Positions 1-9,393 are shown, numbered from the stretch's first letter. The stretch: 64,000 nucleotides of DNA from Solibacillus cecembensis (GCF_001439635.1 NZ_LMBZ01000010.1:96739-160738); one strand, 5' to 3'. Notes: generated from the letters alone by a model not told the origin. Numbers and translations are program-made.

Positions 1-119
1 ATAAGATTTTAGTTTTAGATCGCGGTGAAATTGTTGAGCAAGGTTCGCATGATGAACTCGTTGCACTTGGTGGGAAATACGAGCTGATGTATCGTTTACA
101 ATCGGGGGCGCTTTCATAA
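1..119 (+). CDS. ABC transporter ATP-binding protein, C-terminal end only (partial)
   Basis: The window opens inside a reading frame (first full codon at base 3) that ends with TAA at 117-119. The visible 38 residues contain the stretch after Walker B and the H-loop region typical of ABC exporter ATPases: ILVLDRGEIVEQGSHDEL, followed by a short tail ending YRLQSGALS. The phrase 'V-E-x-G-(S/T)-H-x-E-L' is characteristic of MsbA/LmrA-type fused permease-ATPase exporters, so the missing part probably includes a membrane domain. Substrate cannot be told from this fragment. Confidence 0.85.
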   Translation, partial: KILVLDRGEIVEQGSHDELVALGGKYELMYRLQSGALS

Positions 120-237
120 ATAGGGCTTTTGAATTTTAGAATGCAGCCTAAATAAATATTCGGAGGTTATGGTTTTGTTACTATACTTTTGAGATATATC
201 ATCTATCTAATCAATTAATAATTAGGAGTTGATATAT

Positions 238-654
238 ATGATAGTATATAAAAATAATATTGATGGCATTTCATCTACTATGTTGAACGGTTTTTTCGTG
301 GATTGGCCAAATCCCCCAAATCTACAAACACATTTAAAACTATTGAAAAATAGCAGTAAAGTGATCATTGCGTTAGATGAAAATACAAATCAAGTAGTTG
401 GATTTATAAAAGCAATTAGTGATGGTGTCCTTTCAGCCTACATTCCGTTCCTTGAAGTTTTGCCAGCGTATAAAAACAAAGGCATTGGCAAGGAATTAGT
501 AAAACGTATGTTACAACAACTAGATGATATTTATATGATTGATCTGTGCTGTGATGATGACTTAATTCCTTACTACGAAAACTTCGGCATGATAAAATCA
601 AACGGCATGCTCGTACGAAATTATGAAATGCAGTCTGGGATTACAATTAAATAA
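238..654 (+). CDS. GNAT family N-acetyltransferase
   Basis: A 138-residue GNAT-fold enzyme that would transfer acetyl from acetyl-CoA to an amine; the substrate is unknown. The acetyl-CoA loop (motif A) is visible as Y-K-N-K-G-I-G-K-E-L near residues 78-87, preceded by the beta-4 strand 'SAYIPFLEVLPA' and followed by 'IDLCCDDDLIPYYENFGM', the usual end of the fold. The ATG at 238 is preferred over an in-frame TTG at 229 because AGGAG lies at 224-228, nine bases before the ATG. Single-gene unit: a bidirectional terminator follows at once. Confidence 0.85.
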   Translation: MIVYKNNIDGISSTMLNGFFVDWPNPPNLQTHLKLLKNSSKVIIALDENTNQVVGFIKAISDGVLSAYIPFLEVLPAYKNKGIGKELVKRMLQQLDDIYMIDLCCDDDLIPYYENFGMIKSNGMLVRNYEMQSGITIK

Positions 655-663
655 ATTAACAAA

Positions 664-693
664 AAACGCTTGGATTCATTCATCCGAGCGTTT
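664..693. terminator. Bidirectional rho-independent terminator
   Basis: A 12-bp stem (aaacgcttggat / atccgagcgttt, one G-T pair) with a 6-nt loop and T-runs on both sides. It serves the acetyltransferase on the plus strand and the convergent lipoprotein gene on the minus strand. Confidence 0.85.
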
Positions 694-702
694 TTTTGCT
701 TG

Positions 703-1287
703 CTATTTCAGTTGTAATGTCGTAATGCATGTACCATCTTCTTCAAACGTTGTAATGCCGCCTTCTACTTTTTTACCGTCTTGCTCGATTTGGATAATGT
801 ATGCTTGGTTACGAGGTAGCCATAAGTCGAAGAAACCATTTTCTAATGTCGTAATCTTCTCATCTACAATAACTTCTCCCTTTTCATTTTCAATAAACAC
901 ATCAAATTCCTGGCTCACTAATTCACCTTGGCAGCCTGTTAAGCTATGGTTTGTACATGGGTGTGTTTGAGTAATGAATGGTGCGATTGAAACGAAAAAT
1001 TCTTCCTCTGGTAAATCATATATCGTTTCATTACTATCTTTATCCGTTACGATTAATTGTGTTGATGTAATCGATGCTTGCTCATCTGTTGTTTTGTTTG
1101 AGCTATAGCTTGCTACTAATGCTTTAATATCCTCTGTTTGCCCTTGTGTAGTTGTAGGTTCTTTTGTTTCAGGTTGTGTTTGTGCCGGTTGTTCTGGAGA
1201 TTGTCCTCCATCTGTTTCTTTTTCATCACCACATGCTGCAAGTATACCTACCGCAAGTAATGCTACTGATACTAATTTAATCTTCAT
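703..1287 (-). CDS. CueP-like metal-binding lipoprotein
   Basis: A 194-residue secreted lipoprotein: signal peptide with lipobox LAAC (Cys19), a Gln/Pro/Thr-rich linker to about residue 55, then a domain closely resembling the CueP family (copper-binding periplasmic protein of Salmonella; Gram-positive homologues are lipoproteins). The family's three-cysteine pattern is visible: Cys111 and Cys119 in 'HPCTNHSLTGC' and Cys187 in the terminal 'CITTLQLK', plus the conserved 'GFFDLWLPRN'. Role inferred: binding copper at the outer membrane face. The ATG at 1287 is chosen over the upstream in-frame start at 1317 because gagaggggat sits just before it and the signal peptide begins there. No copper-efflux genes are adjacent. 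Confidence 0.8.
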   Translation of the reverse strand: MKIKLVSVALLAVGILAACGDEKETDGGQSPEQPAQTQPETKEPTTTQGQTEDIKALVASYSSNKTTDEQASITSTQLIVTDKDSNETIYDLPEEEFFVSIAPFITQTHPCTNHSLTGCQGELVSQEFDVFIENEKGEVIVDEKITTLENGFFDLWLPRNQAYIIQIEQDGKKVEGGITTFEEDGTCITTLQLK

Positions 1288-1425
1288 AATAAATATCCCC
1301 TCTCTAGCCTTATCCAACTCATTGTAAATTAAATTGTCTTTAATTGGTGTGGAAAATTGGTGAACTTACTATTGATCCGTCCTTCATATGACGTTCTGCT
1401 TTTTTATCGGTTCCTCGGAAAACCT

Positions 1426-1725
1426 CTACTTTTTACTCCAAAAGGTAAGTTGGGCATCTCGGAGTGCTTGTCTTAACTTTGGCATTGTTGCAGGCCCAAC
1501 ACCATGTAATTTCAAAATATCCTTTTCCGAAAACTCTGCTAAGCGTTCTAACGTCGTAATTCCTTCATGCTCCAAAGCTCGTCTCGCAGGTGCTGAAAGT
1601 GTTGCAAAAAATCCTGCTGTTGGCTTTTTTGCCGCTTCACAAACAGGGCATGTCGGGCAATCACTACTTTTATAATAAGTATGTCCTTGTGAGCAAGTTC
1701 TTGCTGTTTTTTCGGAGTTCACCAT
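1426..1725 (-). CDS. Zinc-ribbon-like protein with RNA polymerase alpha C-terminal-domain-like helix-hairpin-helix
   Basis: A 99-residue protein. Residues about 10-32 hold 'C-x-x-x-H...C-P-T-C-P-V-C', a possible metal-binding ribbon; residues about 40-95 resemble the C-terminal domain of the RNA polymerase alpha subunit and other HhH domains: 'LSAPARRALEHEGITTLERLAEFSE' followed by 'ILKLHGVGPATMPKLRQAL' (quoted in parts). Such proteins are usually annotated as alpha-CTD-domain proteins of unknown role; DNA or RNA binding is an inference. The ATG at 1725 has gaggtga eight bases upstream, so the GTG at 1734 is rejected. Confidence 0.7.
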   Translation of the reverse strand: MVNSEKTARTCSQGHTYYKSSDCPTCPVCEAAKKPTAGFFATLSAPARRALEHEGITTLERLAEFSEKDILKLHGVGPATMPKLRQALRDAQLTFWSKK

Positions 1726-1838
1726 TATGGTCACCTCAACTTTTTTATTTTACTGTTATAACAATCATATCAAACGGCTAAATAATCTGCATAAAAAAAG
1801 AAGCCCTCTTTACGAAGACTCCCTCTATTTCTATTCAT

Positions 1839-3398
1839 TTATACGTTAAGTGACTCACGTTCACCTGATGTATTACGAATCATATAATCAAATGCGCCAA
1901 GTGCTGCTGTAGCACCAGACCCCATTGAAATAATGATTTGTTTATATGCTGCATCTGTACAGTCACCTGCTGCAAAGACACCTGGCATATTTGTTGCGCC
2001 GTGCTTATCTACAATAATTTCACCATGTGCATTCATCGTAATTGCACCTTGTAAAAATTCTGTATTTGGTAGTAAACCAATTTGAACGAAAAGGCCTTCT
2101 AGCTCAATATGGCGTTCTTCACCTGAAACATTGTCTAAATACGTTAAACCATCCACTTTATTCGTACCAGTAATTTCTTTTGTGAAAGCATCCGTAATAA
2201 CTGTTACGTTTTTCAAGCTGCGTACACGTTCTTGTAAAACTTTATCCGCTGTAAGTTCTGATGCACCTTGCATTAATGTAACGTGGTTAACAATACCCGC
2301 TAAGTCGATTGCCGCTTCAACACCCGAGTTACCGCCACCAACAACTGCAATATTTTTCCCTTTAAAAATAGGACCATCACAGTGTGGACAGTATGCAACA
2401 CCTTTATTTTTAAACTCTTGCTCACCAGGTACACCAAGTTGGCGGTAACGAGCACCCGTAGATAGGATGACTGTTTTCCCTTTTAATACCGCGCCATTTT
2501 CTAATGTTACTTCGACAAAGTCTTTTTTCTCGATTTTCGCTGCACGCTGAGATTTCATGACATCGACCGCATAATCGGCAACATGACTTTCTAGGCTTAA
2601 AACAAATTTCGGACCTTCTGTTGCACTCGTTCCAATAATGTTTTCAATTGATAATGTATCATTTACTTGTCCGCCAAAACGCTCTGCTACGATACCTGTG
2701 CGAATACCTTTACGCGCTGAGTAAATTGCCGCTGCTGCACCTGCAGGACCACCACCAACAACTAATACATCAAACGGTTCAACATTTTCAAATTCAGAAC
2801 CATCTGACTTACTGCCGATTAGGTTTAAAATATCATCAATGTCCATACGACCACCTGCAAAATTTTTACCATTTGCAAACACAGTTGGTACAGCCATAAT
2901 GTCCCGCTCTGTTACTTCGTGTTGGAACGCGCCACCTTCGACCATTACATTCGAAATATTCGGATTTAATACCGCCATAATATTTAATGCTTGTACAACA
3001 TCTGGGCAGTTGTGGCAAGTTAAACTAACAAACGATTCAAATTGGATCGGCTCTTTAATCGCTTGTACACGTTTAATAACCGACTCGTCAACTTTCGGCG
3101 CACGGCCTGAAACTTGTAGTAATGCTAATACTAATGACGTAAATTCATGACCAAGTGGTAAACCTGCAAATGCAATACCTGAATCAGCTTCACCTTTTTT
3201 ATTTACACTAAAACTTGGTGTACGTTCTAAAATTGTGTGCTCTAGTGTAATGCGTGGAGACATTTTCTCAATTTCTGTTACTAATTCAAGTAAATCTTTT
3301 GAAACTTTATCATCGCCGGCACTTACTTTTAATACTAAGTCGCCTTCAAGCATTGTTAAATATTGTTGTAATTGCGCTTTAATTTGATTATCTAACAT
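1839..3398 (-). CDS. ahpF: Alkyl hydroperoxide reductase subunit F (NADH:peroxiredoxin reductase)
   Basis: A 519-residue flavoprotein that passes electrons from NADH through FAD and two disulfides to AhpC. The N-terminal double thioredoxin-fold domain contains CHNC (Cys128/Cys131); the FAD-binding motif is VVGGGPAGAAAA (about 215-226); the redox-active pair is CPHC (Cys339/Cys342), followed by the NADH-binding motif VVGGGNSGVEAA near 352. Length and order of parts are normal for AhpF. It lies on the same strand as ahpC but 505 bases downstream rather than in the usual tight operon; the gap holds a hairpin terminator and a dispersed repeat. The ribosome binding site before the ATG at 3398 is poor. 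Confidence 0.97.
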   Translation of the reverse strand: MLDNQIKAQLQQYLTMLEGDLVLKVSAGDDKVSKDLLELVTEIEKMSPRITLEHTILERTPSFSVNKKGEADSGIAFAGLPLGHEFTSLVLALLQVSGRAPKVDESVIKRVQAIKEPIQFESFVSLTCHNCPDVVQALNIMAVLNPNISNVMVEGGAFQHEVTERDIMAVPTVFANGKNFAGGRMDIDDILNLIGSKSDGSEFENVEPFDVLVVGGGPAGAAAAIYSARKGIRTGIVAERFGGQVNDTLSIENIIGTSATEGPKFVLSLESHVADYAVDVMKSQRAAKIEKKDFVEVTLENGAVLKGKTVILSTGARYRQLGVPGEQEFKNKGVAYCPHCDGPIFKGKNIAVVGGGNSGVEAAIDLAGIVNHVTLMQGASELTADKVLQERVRSLKNVTVITDAFTKEITGTNKVDGLTYLDNVSGEERHIELEGLFVQIGLLPNTEFLQGAITMNAHGEIIVDKHGATNMPGVFAAGDCTDAAYKQIIISMGSGATAALGAFDYMIRNTSGERESLNV

Positions 3399-3545
3399 GT
3401 TTACGCTGCTGCATGATTCCCACCGACTGTTTTATTTTCTTGCCCCTTTCAATCGGGCCAGTTAAAAAAATCGGTCGTACCTCACTCTCTATACAGTCAG
3501 CTTTCCACCTCATTTCCTTTTAAAATAAAGGCAGAGAGTACTGCC

Positions 3546-3647
3546 ATCAATTACGCCTCGGCGTAATTGCGTCCAGATTTTTTCGAGCTCGCTCGAAAAA
3601 CACCTCTAAAAATCTGTGACATCCGCCGGGGCTTTAACTTGATTCAG
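3546..3647. repeat. Dispersed palindromic repeat, copy 1 (ahpC-ahpF gap)
   Basis: About 100 bases that recur in inverted orientation at 34650-34751. Two near-perfect palindromes are seen: caattacgcc-tc-ggcgtaattg (3548-3569) and tttttcgagc-tc-gctcgaaaaa (3579-3600), then the shared stretch ending ccgccggggctttaacttg and gattcag. A further partner sequence, gctgaagcaagttaa, lies at about 3723-3737 and is the inverse of ttaacttgattcag at 3634-3647, so the element here may extend to 3737. No reading frame of note. It looks like a REP- or MITE-type non-coding repeat. Confidence 0.85.
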
Positions 3648-3801
3648 CCGGGGTTTAAACCACAACTTAACTTAGAGCTTATTTAATATTCATCCCCCAC
3701 TTATAGGAGTAGAGGTTTTCTGCTGAAGCAAGTTAAACGTTCTATTATTATGAATTAGAATGGTTTATCTCGTACAAAATAATACAAATTTTTAGCCATC
3801 T

Positions 3802-3840
3802 AAAAACAGAGCGACAAAAATCAATCACAGTGATTGCTCT
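3802..3840 (-). terminator. Probable terminator downstream of ahpC
   Basis: On the minus strand, agagCAATCActgTGATTG is followed by a T-rich stretch, GCTCT and GTTTTT. The inner 6-bp stem is perfect and the outer AGAGC/GCTCT arm closes it. It would end or attenuate ahpC transcription before ahpF. Confidence 0.55.
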
Positions 3841-3903
3841 TTGCCGCCTGCTTTGTTTGTAGCGAATGTACTGCTACATACTATATTTTTTTAGCGAAAG
3901 AAC

Positions 3904-4467
3904 TTAGATTTTACCTACTAAGTCTAAGCTTGGAGTTAATGTTGCGCTGCCTTCTTCCCATTTAGCTGGGCAAACTTCACCTGGATTGTTACGCACATAT
4001 TGAGCTGCTTTAATTTTGTTTACTAAAGTTGAAGCATCACGGCCGATACCACCAGCGTTAATTTCTACTGCTTGTACAACGCCATCTGGATCGATGATGA
4101 ATGTACCGCGCTCTGCTAAGCCGTCTTCTTCGTTTAATACGTCGAAGCCTTTAGAAATTGTGTGTGATGGGTCACCAATCATGATGTATTCAATTGTACC
4201 GATTACATCAGAAGTGTCATGCCATGCTTTGTGTGTGAAGTGAGTATCAGTAGAAACTGAGTATACTTCAACGCCTAATGATTTTAATGTAGCGTATTCA
4301 TTTTGTAAGTCACCTAATTCAGTTGGGCAAACGAAAGTGAAGTCTGCTGGGTAGAAGCATACTACTGACCATTGTCCTTTGAAGTTTTCTGATGATACGT
4401 CGATGAATTCGCCTTTTTGGAAAGCCTTTGCTGAGAATTCTTGAATTTCTTTACCGATTAAAGCCAT
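3904..4467 (-). CDS. ahpC: Peroxiredoxin AhpC (alkyl hydroperoxide reductase subunit C)
   Basis: A 187-residue typical 2-Cys peroxiredoxin that reduces H2O2 and organic peroxides. The peroxidatic cysteine is Cys47 in TFVCPTE, the resolving cysteine Cys166 in VCPAKW; both positions and the length match Bacillus AhpC. AGGAGGA precedes the ATG with normal spacing. A perfect PerR box lies 39-53 bases upstream of the start, so induction by peroxide through loss of PerR repression is expected. Its electron donor AhpF is encoded downstream, separated by a repeat. Confidence 0.98.
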   Translation of the reverse strand: MALIGKEIQEFSAKAFQKGEFIDVSSENFKGQWSVVCFYPADFTFVCPTELGDLQNEYATLKSLGVEVYSVSTDTHFTHKAWHDTSDVIGTIEYIMIGDPSHTISKGFDVLNEEDGLAERGTFIIDPDGVVQAVEINAGGIGRDASTLVNKIKAAQYVRNNPGEVCPAKWEEGSATLTPSLDLVGKI

Positions 4468-4505
4468 GTGTTATTTCCTCCTAGTAGTAGAAAAGTTTAT
4501 CATAT

Positions 4506-4520
4506 TTATAATTATTATAA
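4506..4520. promoter_or_regulatory. PerR box in front of ahpC
   Basis: TTATAATTATTATAA matches the Bacillus PerR consensus TTATAATNATTATAA at every defined base. It lies in the ahpC leader/promoter. The consensus is known; binding in this organism is inferred. Confidence 0.88.
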
Positions 4521-4781
4521 AATAATTATCATTACTGTTTACGATTATCTTATATTATCGATTATTCGTCAACCTTCAGCTTTTAAAACACTGAAATCAT
4601 TGATTATATAAGAATAAACTGTGACAACAGCACTTTTTTTATACATCCCTCTAATTGAGAATCGTACATTGAAATTCTAAATAAGCAATAATATTCTAGA
4701 AAAAGGTTGAATTATCGTAATAAAATACATTTTCTCGTTTGCACACAACAAATTACTTCCTTTTCGATTATTTTGCTCAAT

Positions 4782-4820
4782 AAAAAAGGACCGCTCTATA
4801 TAAATATAGAACAAATCCTT
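4782..4820 (-). terminator. Terminator downstream of the chemotaxis receptor gene
   Basis: Minus strand: AAGGA...CTATAT-tt-ATATAG...TCCTT followed by TTTTTATT. Two paired segments separated by small internal loops, then a T-run. Confidence 0.65.
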
Positions 4821-4866
4821 CTTCATTCTCACTTACGATTGGTGTTCTTGAAAATACATTCTTATT

Positions 4867-6894
4867 TTATAACGCGTGCTGTAGTTCCTCTGTGTGGCTT
4901 ACTAATGCGTCAAGAAGTCCATTTAAACGTTGAACGGATAATGATACACCTTCAATCATTGATAATAGCTCTTCACTATTTGCAGCATTTGATTGGATAC
5001 TCGTATACAGCGATTTAAAGATTCTATTCTCATCTTGCCCTGAGCGTTCTAGATCTTCTACTAGCTTATCTAGTGCTGAAATTTTATGACGAGATAATTC
5101 CGTACTCTCGATTAGTTGTTCGATTAAATATCGCGCATCTGTCATTTCAACTTTGCTCGATTCAATCGTCGTAATTTGCTGATCATTACTCGTTTTCGCT
5201 AATTGAATTTCTCGCTGAAGTTCTAATAAAATGCTACTAATTTTCCTAGTAGCACCCGCACTTTGCTCTGCTAATTTGCGCACCTCATCCGCAACAACTG
5301 CAAAACCTTTCCCTTGCTCCCCTGCTCTTGCTGCCTCGATGGAAGCATTCAACGCTAATAAGTTCGTATTATTTGCAATGTTTTCAATTAGTTGGATAAT
5401 ATCGCCAATTTGATCAGAGTTATCAAGTAAACCATTCATACGATCGCCATTATAATGGACTTCTTCCGCCATCATATCAATCGTTTTCGATAATAATTCC
5501 ATTCCTTGAATACTGTTTAATGTTGCAGATTTTGTATCATGAGACAATTTTGCAAGCTCTTCTGTTTCGCCTGATACTTGCTGTAACATAATTGATTTGT
5601 TTTCAATATTTTGCTCAGCCTGCATTACTTGTTCCGCCTGCTGCTGGGTATTGTATGCAGTAGAGCGAACGGCTTCTGTTACTTCATATAATGTTTCCGT
5701 TGTCGTTCGCATTTCAGATGAATATTCACCTTGTGCCTGTGAAACTGCTTGTGTATTGTCATGTACAGAAGTTAATATCGTTTTGTAATGCTGTTTTACT
5801 TCTTCAATTGCACTTTGAATTCCCTTTAATTCAGCGTCCTTCACTTCACTTATTTCCTGATTCGAGCCAAGTTCACGCAAGTTTTTCGCAAACAGTCCAA
5901 GTGGTTTCAATTGTTTTGTAATAACACCAGATAAAATAACAAGCAATACAATACTAATTACAATACTAATGAGAATCGTTTGAACGATTGAGCTACTAAT
6001 CGCTGTATTGACATCTTTTAAAGCTTTGCTCGTGTAATTTGTCGCCGCAAAATACGGCTGTGTATCAATCGACGCATAAAGCGCATATCGCACCTCGCCA
6101 TCATAATAAATAGGCGCATACACCTCTGCAATATTGCCATCAATTTTCACTGATGCCTCTTTACCTGAGAAAATAGCTGCGACTTCCTCATCCGTTGTTT
6201 GTTGCCCTTGTTTAAACGTTGATTTCGCACCGGATACATTATTTTCTGTTAATACGAGATGATTGTTGTCAAATAAATTTAAGCTTTGTAACCCGTAATC
6301 TTGCTCAAAAAACGTTGTTAACATTTCTTCAACGCCATCTACCGCTAGTGATGATTGCACAATGCCTTTCCCGTTTGCCCGTGGAATCGCTGTAAATTTA
6401 AAAATTTCGCCTGTTTCTACTTTCATCTTCATCGCGGATGGGAGTTCCGTTGCTTCACCAGTCATGAGCATACGGTAGCCATCCCAAATATCATATAAAC
6501 TTAAACCGGGTGCTCCTGCTTCAGTTGAAAGTGTGAAAACACCATTGGTATCTGCAATATAATAGTCACCCATACCTGTTGTCGTTTTTAGTTGCTCTAA
6601 TTGTGCTAATGAAACGTCATTGTTTCGATCCATTTCTTGCAAAATTAAAGCGGCATTATACATCGCACGGTCAATTTCCTTTTCCATCGTAATAACTTGC
6701 TCACCAATGAGCGAAGTTAAACGCTGCAAATCTTTTTCCACCGTCTCTGTTGCCTGTGCAGTCAGCGTATCCATCGTTTCCTCTGACTGCTTATTTAAAC
6801 TACTTTTTTCGATAAATAGGATTGTTCCTGTTGTACCACCCAAAACAATCGCAAATAATATAAAAAATCCAATAATCTTTAACTTAATAGACAA
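4867..6894 (-). CDS. Methyl-accepting chemotaxis protein
   Basis: A 675-residue transmembrane receptor that feeds CheA/CheW. Membrane segment 1 is at about residues 7-28; an extracellular Cache-like sensor region follows to about 300; membrane segment 2 is at about 303-328; a HAMP-like linker then leads to the cytoplasmic coiled-coil signalling domain. The highly conserved hairpin tip is present ([19 protein letters not shown] and [14 protein letters not shown], about residues 505-545). There is no CheB/CheR-tethering tail. The start is TTG at 6894, seven bases after GAGGAGG. The ligand is unknown. No other chemotaxis gene is nearby. Confidence 0.95.
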   Translation of the reverse strand: MSIKLKIIGFFILFAIVLGGTTGTILFIEKSSLNKQSEETMDTLTAQATETVEKDLQRLTSLIGEQVITMEKEIDRAMYNAALILQEMDRNNDVSLAQLEQLKTTTGMGDYYIADTNGVFTLSTEAGAPGLSLYDIWDGYRMLMTGEATELPSAMKMKVETGEIFKFTAIPRANGKGIVQSSLAVDGVEEMLTTFFEQDYGLQSLNLFDNNHLVLTENNVSGAKSTFKQGQQTTDEEVAAIFSGKEASVKIDGNIAEVYAPIYYDGEVRYALYASIDTQPYFAATNYTSKALKDVNTAISSSIVQTILISIVISIVLLVILSGVITKQLKPLGLFAKNLRELGSNQEISEVKDAELKGIQSAIEEVKQHYKTILTSVHDNTQAVSQAQGEYSSEMRTTTETLYEVTEAVRSTAYNTQQQAEQVMQAEQNIENKSIMLQQVSGETEELAKLSHDTKSATLNSIQGMELLSKTIDMMAEEVHYNGDRMNGLLDNSDQIGDIIQLIENIANNTNLLALNASIEAARAGEQGKGFAVVADEVRKLAEQSAGATRKISSILLELQREIQLAKTSNDQQITTIESSKVEMTDARYLIEQLIESTELSRHKISALDKLVEDLERSGQDENRIFKSLYTSIQSNAANSEELLSMIEGVSLSVQRLNGLLDALVSHTEELQHAL

Positions 6895-7357
6895 ATTTCA
6901 ACCTCCTCTATTTAATAATTTCACAATGCATATCATATGTATGGAATAATTTCTTCACCATAATCTAGGGCTACGCTGCCATATATTTTTATGACTTCAA
7001 TAAAAGCATAGCAGGAATTTACAGAATTTTCTATGTACTTATTGTGAAGTTTTCTCTTCAGAAGTAAGAAGTTTGGAGAATTTCCGCTTAAAGTGAATGC
7101 TCATTAAAACCAATTTTTATCGATTTATTTTGATTTTCTATTTTTCACCAATAAAAAAACACCTGTATTTGCTGTGGCAACGCTGATTTAACAACATTCC
7201 AACAAATATACAGATGTTTTCCTTCTATTTATAAGGACTTTTTTGATCAAACAATCCACACCTTCCCCCGAATCGCATTATAAATAGGAAAGGTTAAAAC
7301 TGGGTTAAAAACTAGAAAATTTTTTGTTAACATTTTTTGTCCAGAAACTGTCTAAAT
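6895..7357. other. Intergenic stretch, 463 bases
   Basis: Holds the leader of the chemotaxis receptor, a minus-strand terminator hairpin (listed separately) for the next gene and otherwise AT-rich DNA. I see no gene or convincing regulatory motif. Confidence 0.5.
7157..7220 (-). terminator. Probable terminator of the RimL-like acetyltransferase gene
   Basis: AAAACAcCTGTA (near 7157) pairs with TACAGaTGTTTT (near 7209-7220) across a long loop; on the minus strand the arm runs into TTTTTTTATT. Confidence 0.5.
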
Positions 7358-7903
7358 TTATTTACTTTTCCATTCACTCGCCAACATACCATATACGACA
7401 TGATCGACATATTGATCATATATCCATTCTGCATTCCGGATACAGCCTTCATTTACATAACCTAAACGTTCAGGAATACTTCGGCTTTTTTGATTGCCCT
7501 GTGCCGCGCGAATTTCGACTTTGTTTAATTTCAGCTCTGCAAATGCATATTCCGTTAACGCCTTCGCAACACGTGTCATAATGCCGTGCCCTTGATAAGA
7601 TTCACCTAACCAATAGCCAATATACGCTGTACGATTTGACCAATTGATATCGTTAAATCCAGCAACACCAACGATTTCACCTTTATAGACAATCGCTGTG
7701 TTTAGTCCCTTATTATCCGCAAATAATTGAAGCGTAAATTTTATATAGCTTTCTGTATCTACTACCGTTTTTGTTGTATCAAGCCATGGCAGCCACTGTT
7801 TTAAATACGCGCGTGATCCATCTGTTAATTCAAAAATCCTCGGTGCATCTTGAATCGTTACAAGCTTTAATGCAAGGTCCTCATCTATATTGTAAGTAAA
7901 CAT
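7358..7903 (-). CDS. RimJ/RimL-type GNAT acetyltransferase
   Basis: A 181-residue N-acetyltransferase of the RimJ/RimL (ribosomal-protein) branch, closest in feel to B. subtilis YdaF. Visible family signatures are 'YLKQWLPWLD' near residue 33, the acetyl-CoA loop 'ESYQGHGIMTRV' near 101-112, 'KLNKVEIRAAQGNQKSR' near 126-142 and 'IPERLGYVNEG'. Substrate not determinable: such enzymes acetylate protein N-termini, small amines or antibiotics. GGGGGAGGG precedes the ATG. Stand-alone gene. Confidence 0.88.
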   Translation of the reverse strand: MFTYNIDEDLALKLVTIQDAPRIFELTDGSRAYLKQWLPWLDTTKTVVDTESYIKFTLQLFADNKGLNTAIVYKGEIVGVAGFNDINWSNRTAYIGYWLGESYQGHGIMTRVAKALTEYAFAELKLNKVEIRAAQGNQKSRSIPERLGYVNEGCIRNAEWIYDQYVDHVVYGMLASEWKSK

Positions 7904-8091
7904 CCAAAACCCTCCCCCTTCTAATTTGCAATAAATTGTAACATATTGACATACATTTATTCTATTAATTTAGAATCTTCCTTCATATCTATACATATAA
8001 ACAAATTATTGGCGCATTACTTCAAAGAAAAATTAATGAATCTACTCATACTTTCACTTGTAACGGGTATAGAAATTCAGGAGGGTTGCGA

Positions 8092-8805
8092 ATGAAAAAA
8101 ATCTTGCTAGGGCTAAGTGTATTAGGTAGTGCTGCTTGCTATACCGTATTACCCACTATTTTAACTCGAACCTTTTCGAAAAGAATTGTGAAAAGCACAG
8201 CACAAAAAGGCCTATTATTGACGTTTGATGATGGTCCTAATCCACAATATACACCGCAATTATTAGATTTACTAAAAAAGTATAAAGTTAGCGCAGTATT
8301 TTTTGTTGTGGCAAAAAAAGCATTGCAATATCCAGAGATCATTAAACGAATGCAGACGGAAGGGCATGTTATTGGCATTCATCACTATACGCATCAGTCA
8401 AGTTTTGTCATGACACCCGCCATACTAAAAAGGCAATTATTAAAAAGCAAGCAAATTCTTGAAAGCATTACAAACGAGCCTGTCACACTTTATCGTCCAC
8501 CTTGGGGGCATTTTAATGCGGCAACACTCAAAATCGCAAACAACTTTCAAATTATGATGTGGACTTCTATTTTCGGGGATTGGAAAGTGCAAACGTGCAA
8601 ATCTTCATTACTTCAGCAACTTCATCAGGCAAGATGCGATGGAGCGATTTATGTGTTACATGACTGCGGGCAAACATTCGGAGCGGATCATGACGCGCCT
8701 GTTCACATGCTTCAAACATTACATCACTTTTTAGAGCAAGTTACACATGATGGGCAGGTTTTTACAAATCCGCATGATTGGACGAAGCAGTATGTTCACA
8801 GTTGA
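8092..8805 (+). CDS. Polysaccharide deacetylase (NodB-fold) family protein
   Basis: A 237-residue carbohydrate esterase-4 type protein: N-terminal membrane anchor or uncleaved signal (about 5-25), then the NodB domain. Metal ligands and catalytic base are in place: TFDDGPN (Asp46/Asp47), HHYTH (His97 and His101), RPPWGH (135-140) and 'VLHDCG' near the end. Expected to remove N-acetyl groups from an envelope glycan at the outer face of the membrane. Start is ATG 8092, six bases after AGGAGGG; the TTG at 8086 is inside the ribosome-binding region. First gene of a three-gene overlapping operon with a DedA protein and a glycolipid-type glycosyltransferase. Confidence 0.9.
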   Translation: MKKILLGLSVLGSAACYTVLPTILTRTFSKRIVKSTAQKGLLLTFDDGPNPQYTPQLLDLLKKYKVSAVFFVVAKKALQYPEIIKRMQTEGHVIGIHHYTHQSSFVMTPAILKRQLLKSKQILESITNEPVTLYRPPWGHFNAATLKIANNFQIMMWTSIFGDWKVQTCKSSLLQQLHQARCDGAIYVLHDCGQTFGADHDAPVHMLQTLHHFLEQVTHDGQVFTNPHDWTKQYVHS

Positions 8806-9388
8806 TAATGTACTGAATCTAATACAGCAGTACGGGGCAATTATCATCTTTATTTGTTTATTTTTTGGAATTGTTGGTATCCCTGCACCTGAAGAAACAC
8901 TGCTATTCATTATTGGGATTTTCATTCACTCACAAAAATTGAATGGGGTAACCTCGGTGATGAGCGCCATTTTAGGAGCATTTATCGGCATGACTGTTGC
9001 ATATGGCATCGGGCATTATGCAGGTGCTCCCGTATTTCAAAAAGTAGTAAAACGGCTAAAACTCAATACCTCACAAGTACTGGCATGGCAAGAAAAATAT
9101 CAAAGCAATTATAAAAAAGCATTAGTCGTTGGCTTTTTTATTCCCGGAGCGAGGCAGATGAACCCTTATATTGCAGGGTTATCTCATGTTCCTTTACTTT
9201 CCTTTTTATTTTATAGCTTCATCGGGACGCTCGTTTGGACAGTACCATTTATTATATTAGGCTACATGTCCGGCAATCTGTTTCATATCCCATATAAATA
9301 TTTACCACTTATCGGACTTGGGATTGCGCTACTGTTCGGACTTTACTATTTCCTTAAAAAGAAAAAACTACTTCGTAAAAGGACGTGA
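8792..9388 (+). CDS. DedA family membrane protein
   Basis: A 198-residue integral membrane protein of the DedA/SNARE-associated family. Typical parts: 'GIVGIPAPEETLLF' (about residues 24-37), a long hydrophobic segment with conserved G-x-x-x-G-x-x-x-Y, and the signature 'GFFIPGARQMNPYIAG' near 112-127 with the essential arginine. Recent work on family members (for example UptA) assigns undecaprenyl-phosphate or lipid flipping; that function here is inference. The start is uncertain: ATG 8792 gives the usual N-terminus and overlaps the deacetylase by 14 bases; ATGs at 8774 and 8747 are alternatives with no better ribosome binding site. Confidence 0.85.
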   Translation: MFTVDNVLNLIQQYGAIIIFICLFFGIVGIPAPEETLLFIIGIFIHSQKLNGVTSVMSAILGAFIGMTVAYGIGHYAGAPVFQKVVKRLKLNTSQVLAWQEKYQSNYKKALVVGFFIPGARQMNPYIAGLSHVPLLSFLFYSFIGTLVWTVPFIILGYMSGNLFHIPYKYLPLIGLGIALLFGLYYFLKKKKLLRKRT

Positions 9389-9393
9389 AAGAG

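Noticed and set aside
3546..3737. Calling the dispersed repeat an insertion sequence
   Set aside because: No transposase frame, no target-site duplication that I can see; only palindromes.
6895..7000. Possible SigD (flagellar) promoter in front of the chemotaxis receptor
   Set aside because: A TAAA followed by GCC at about 16 bases exists, but the rest of the -10 (GCCGATAT) does not match.
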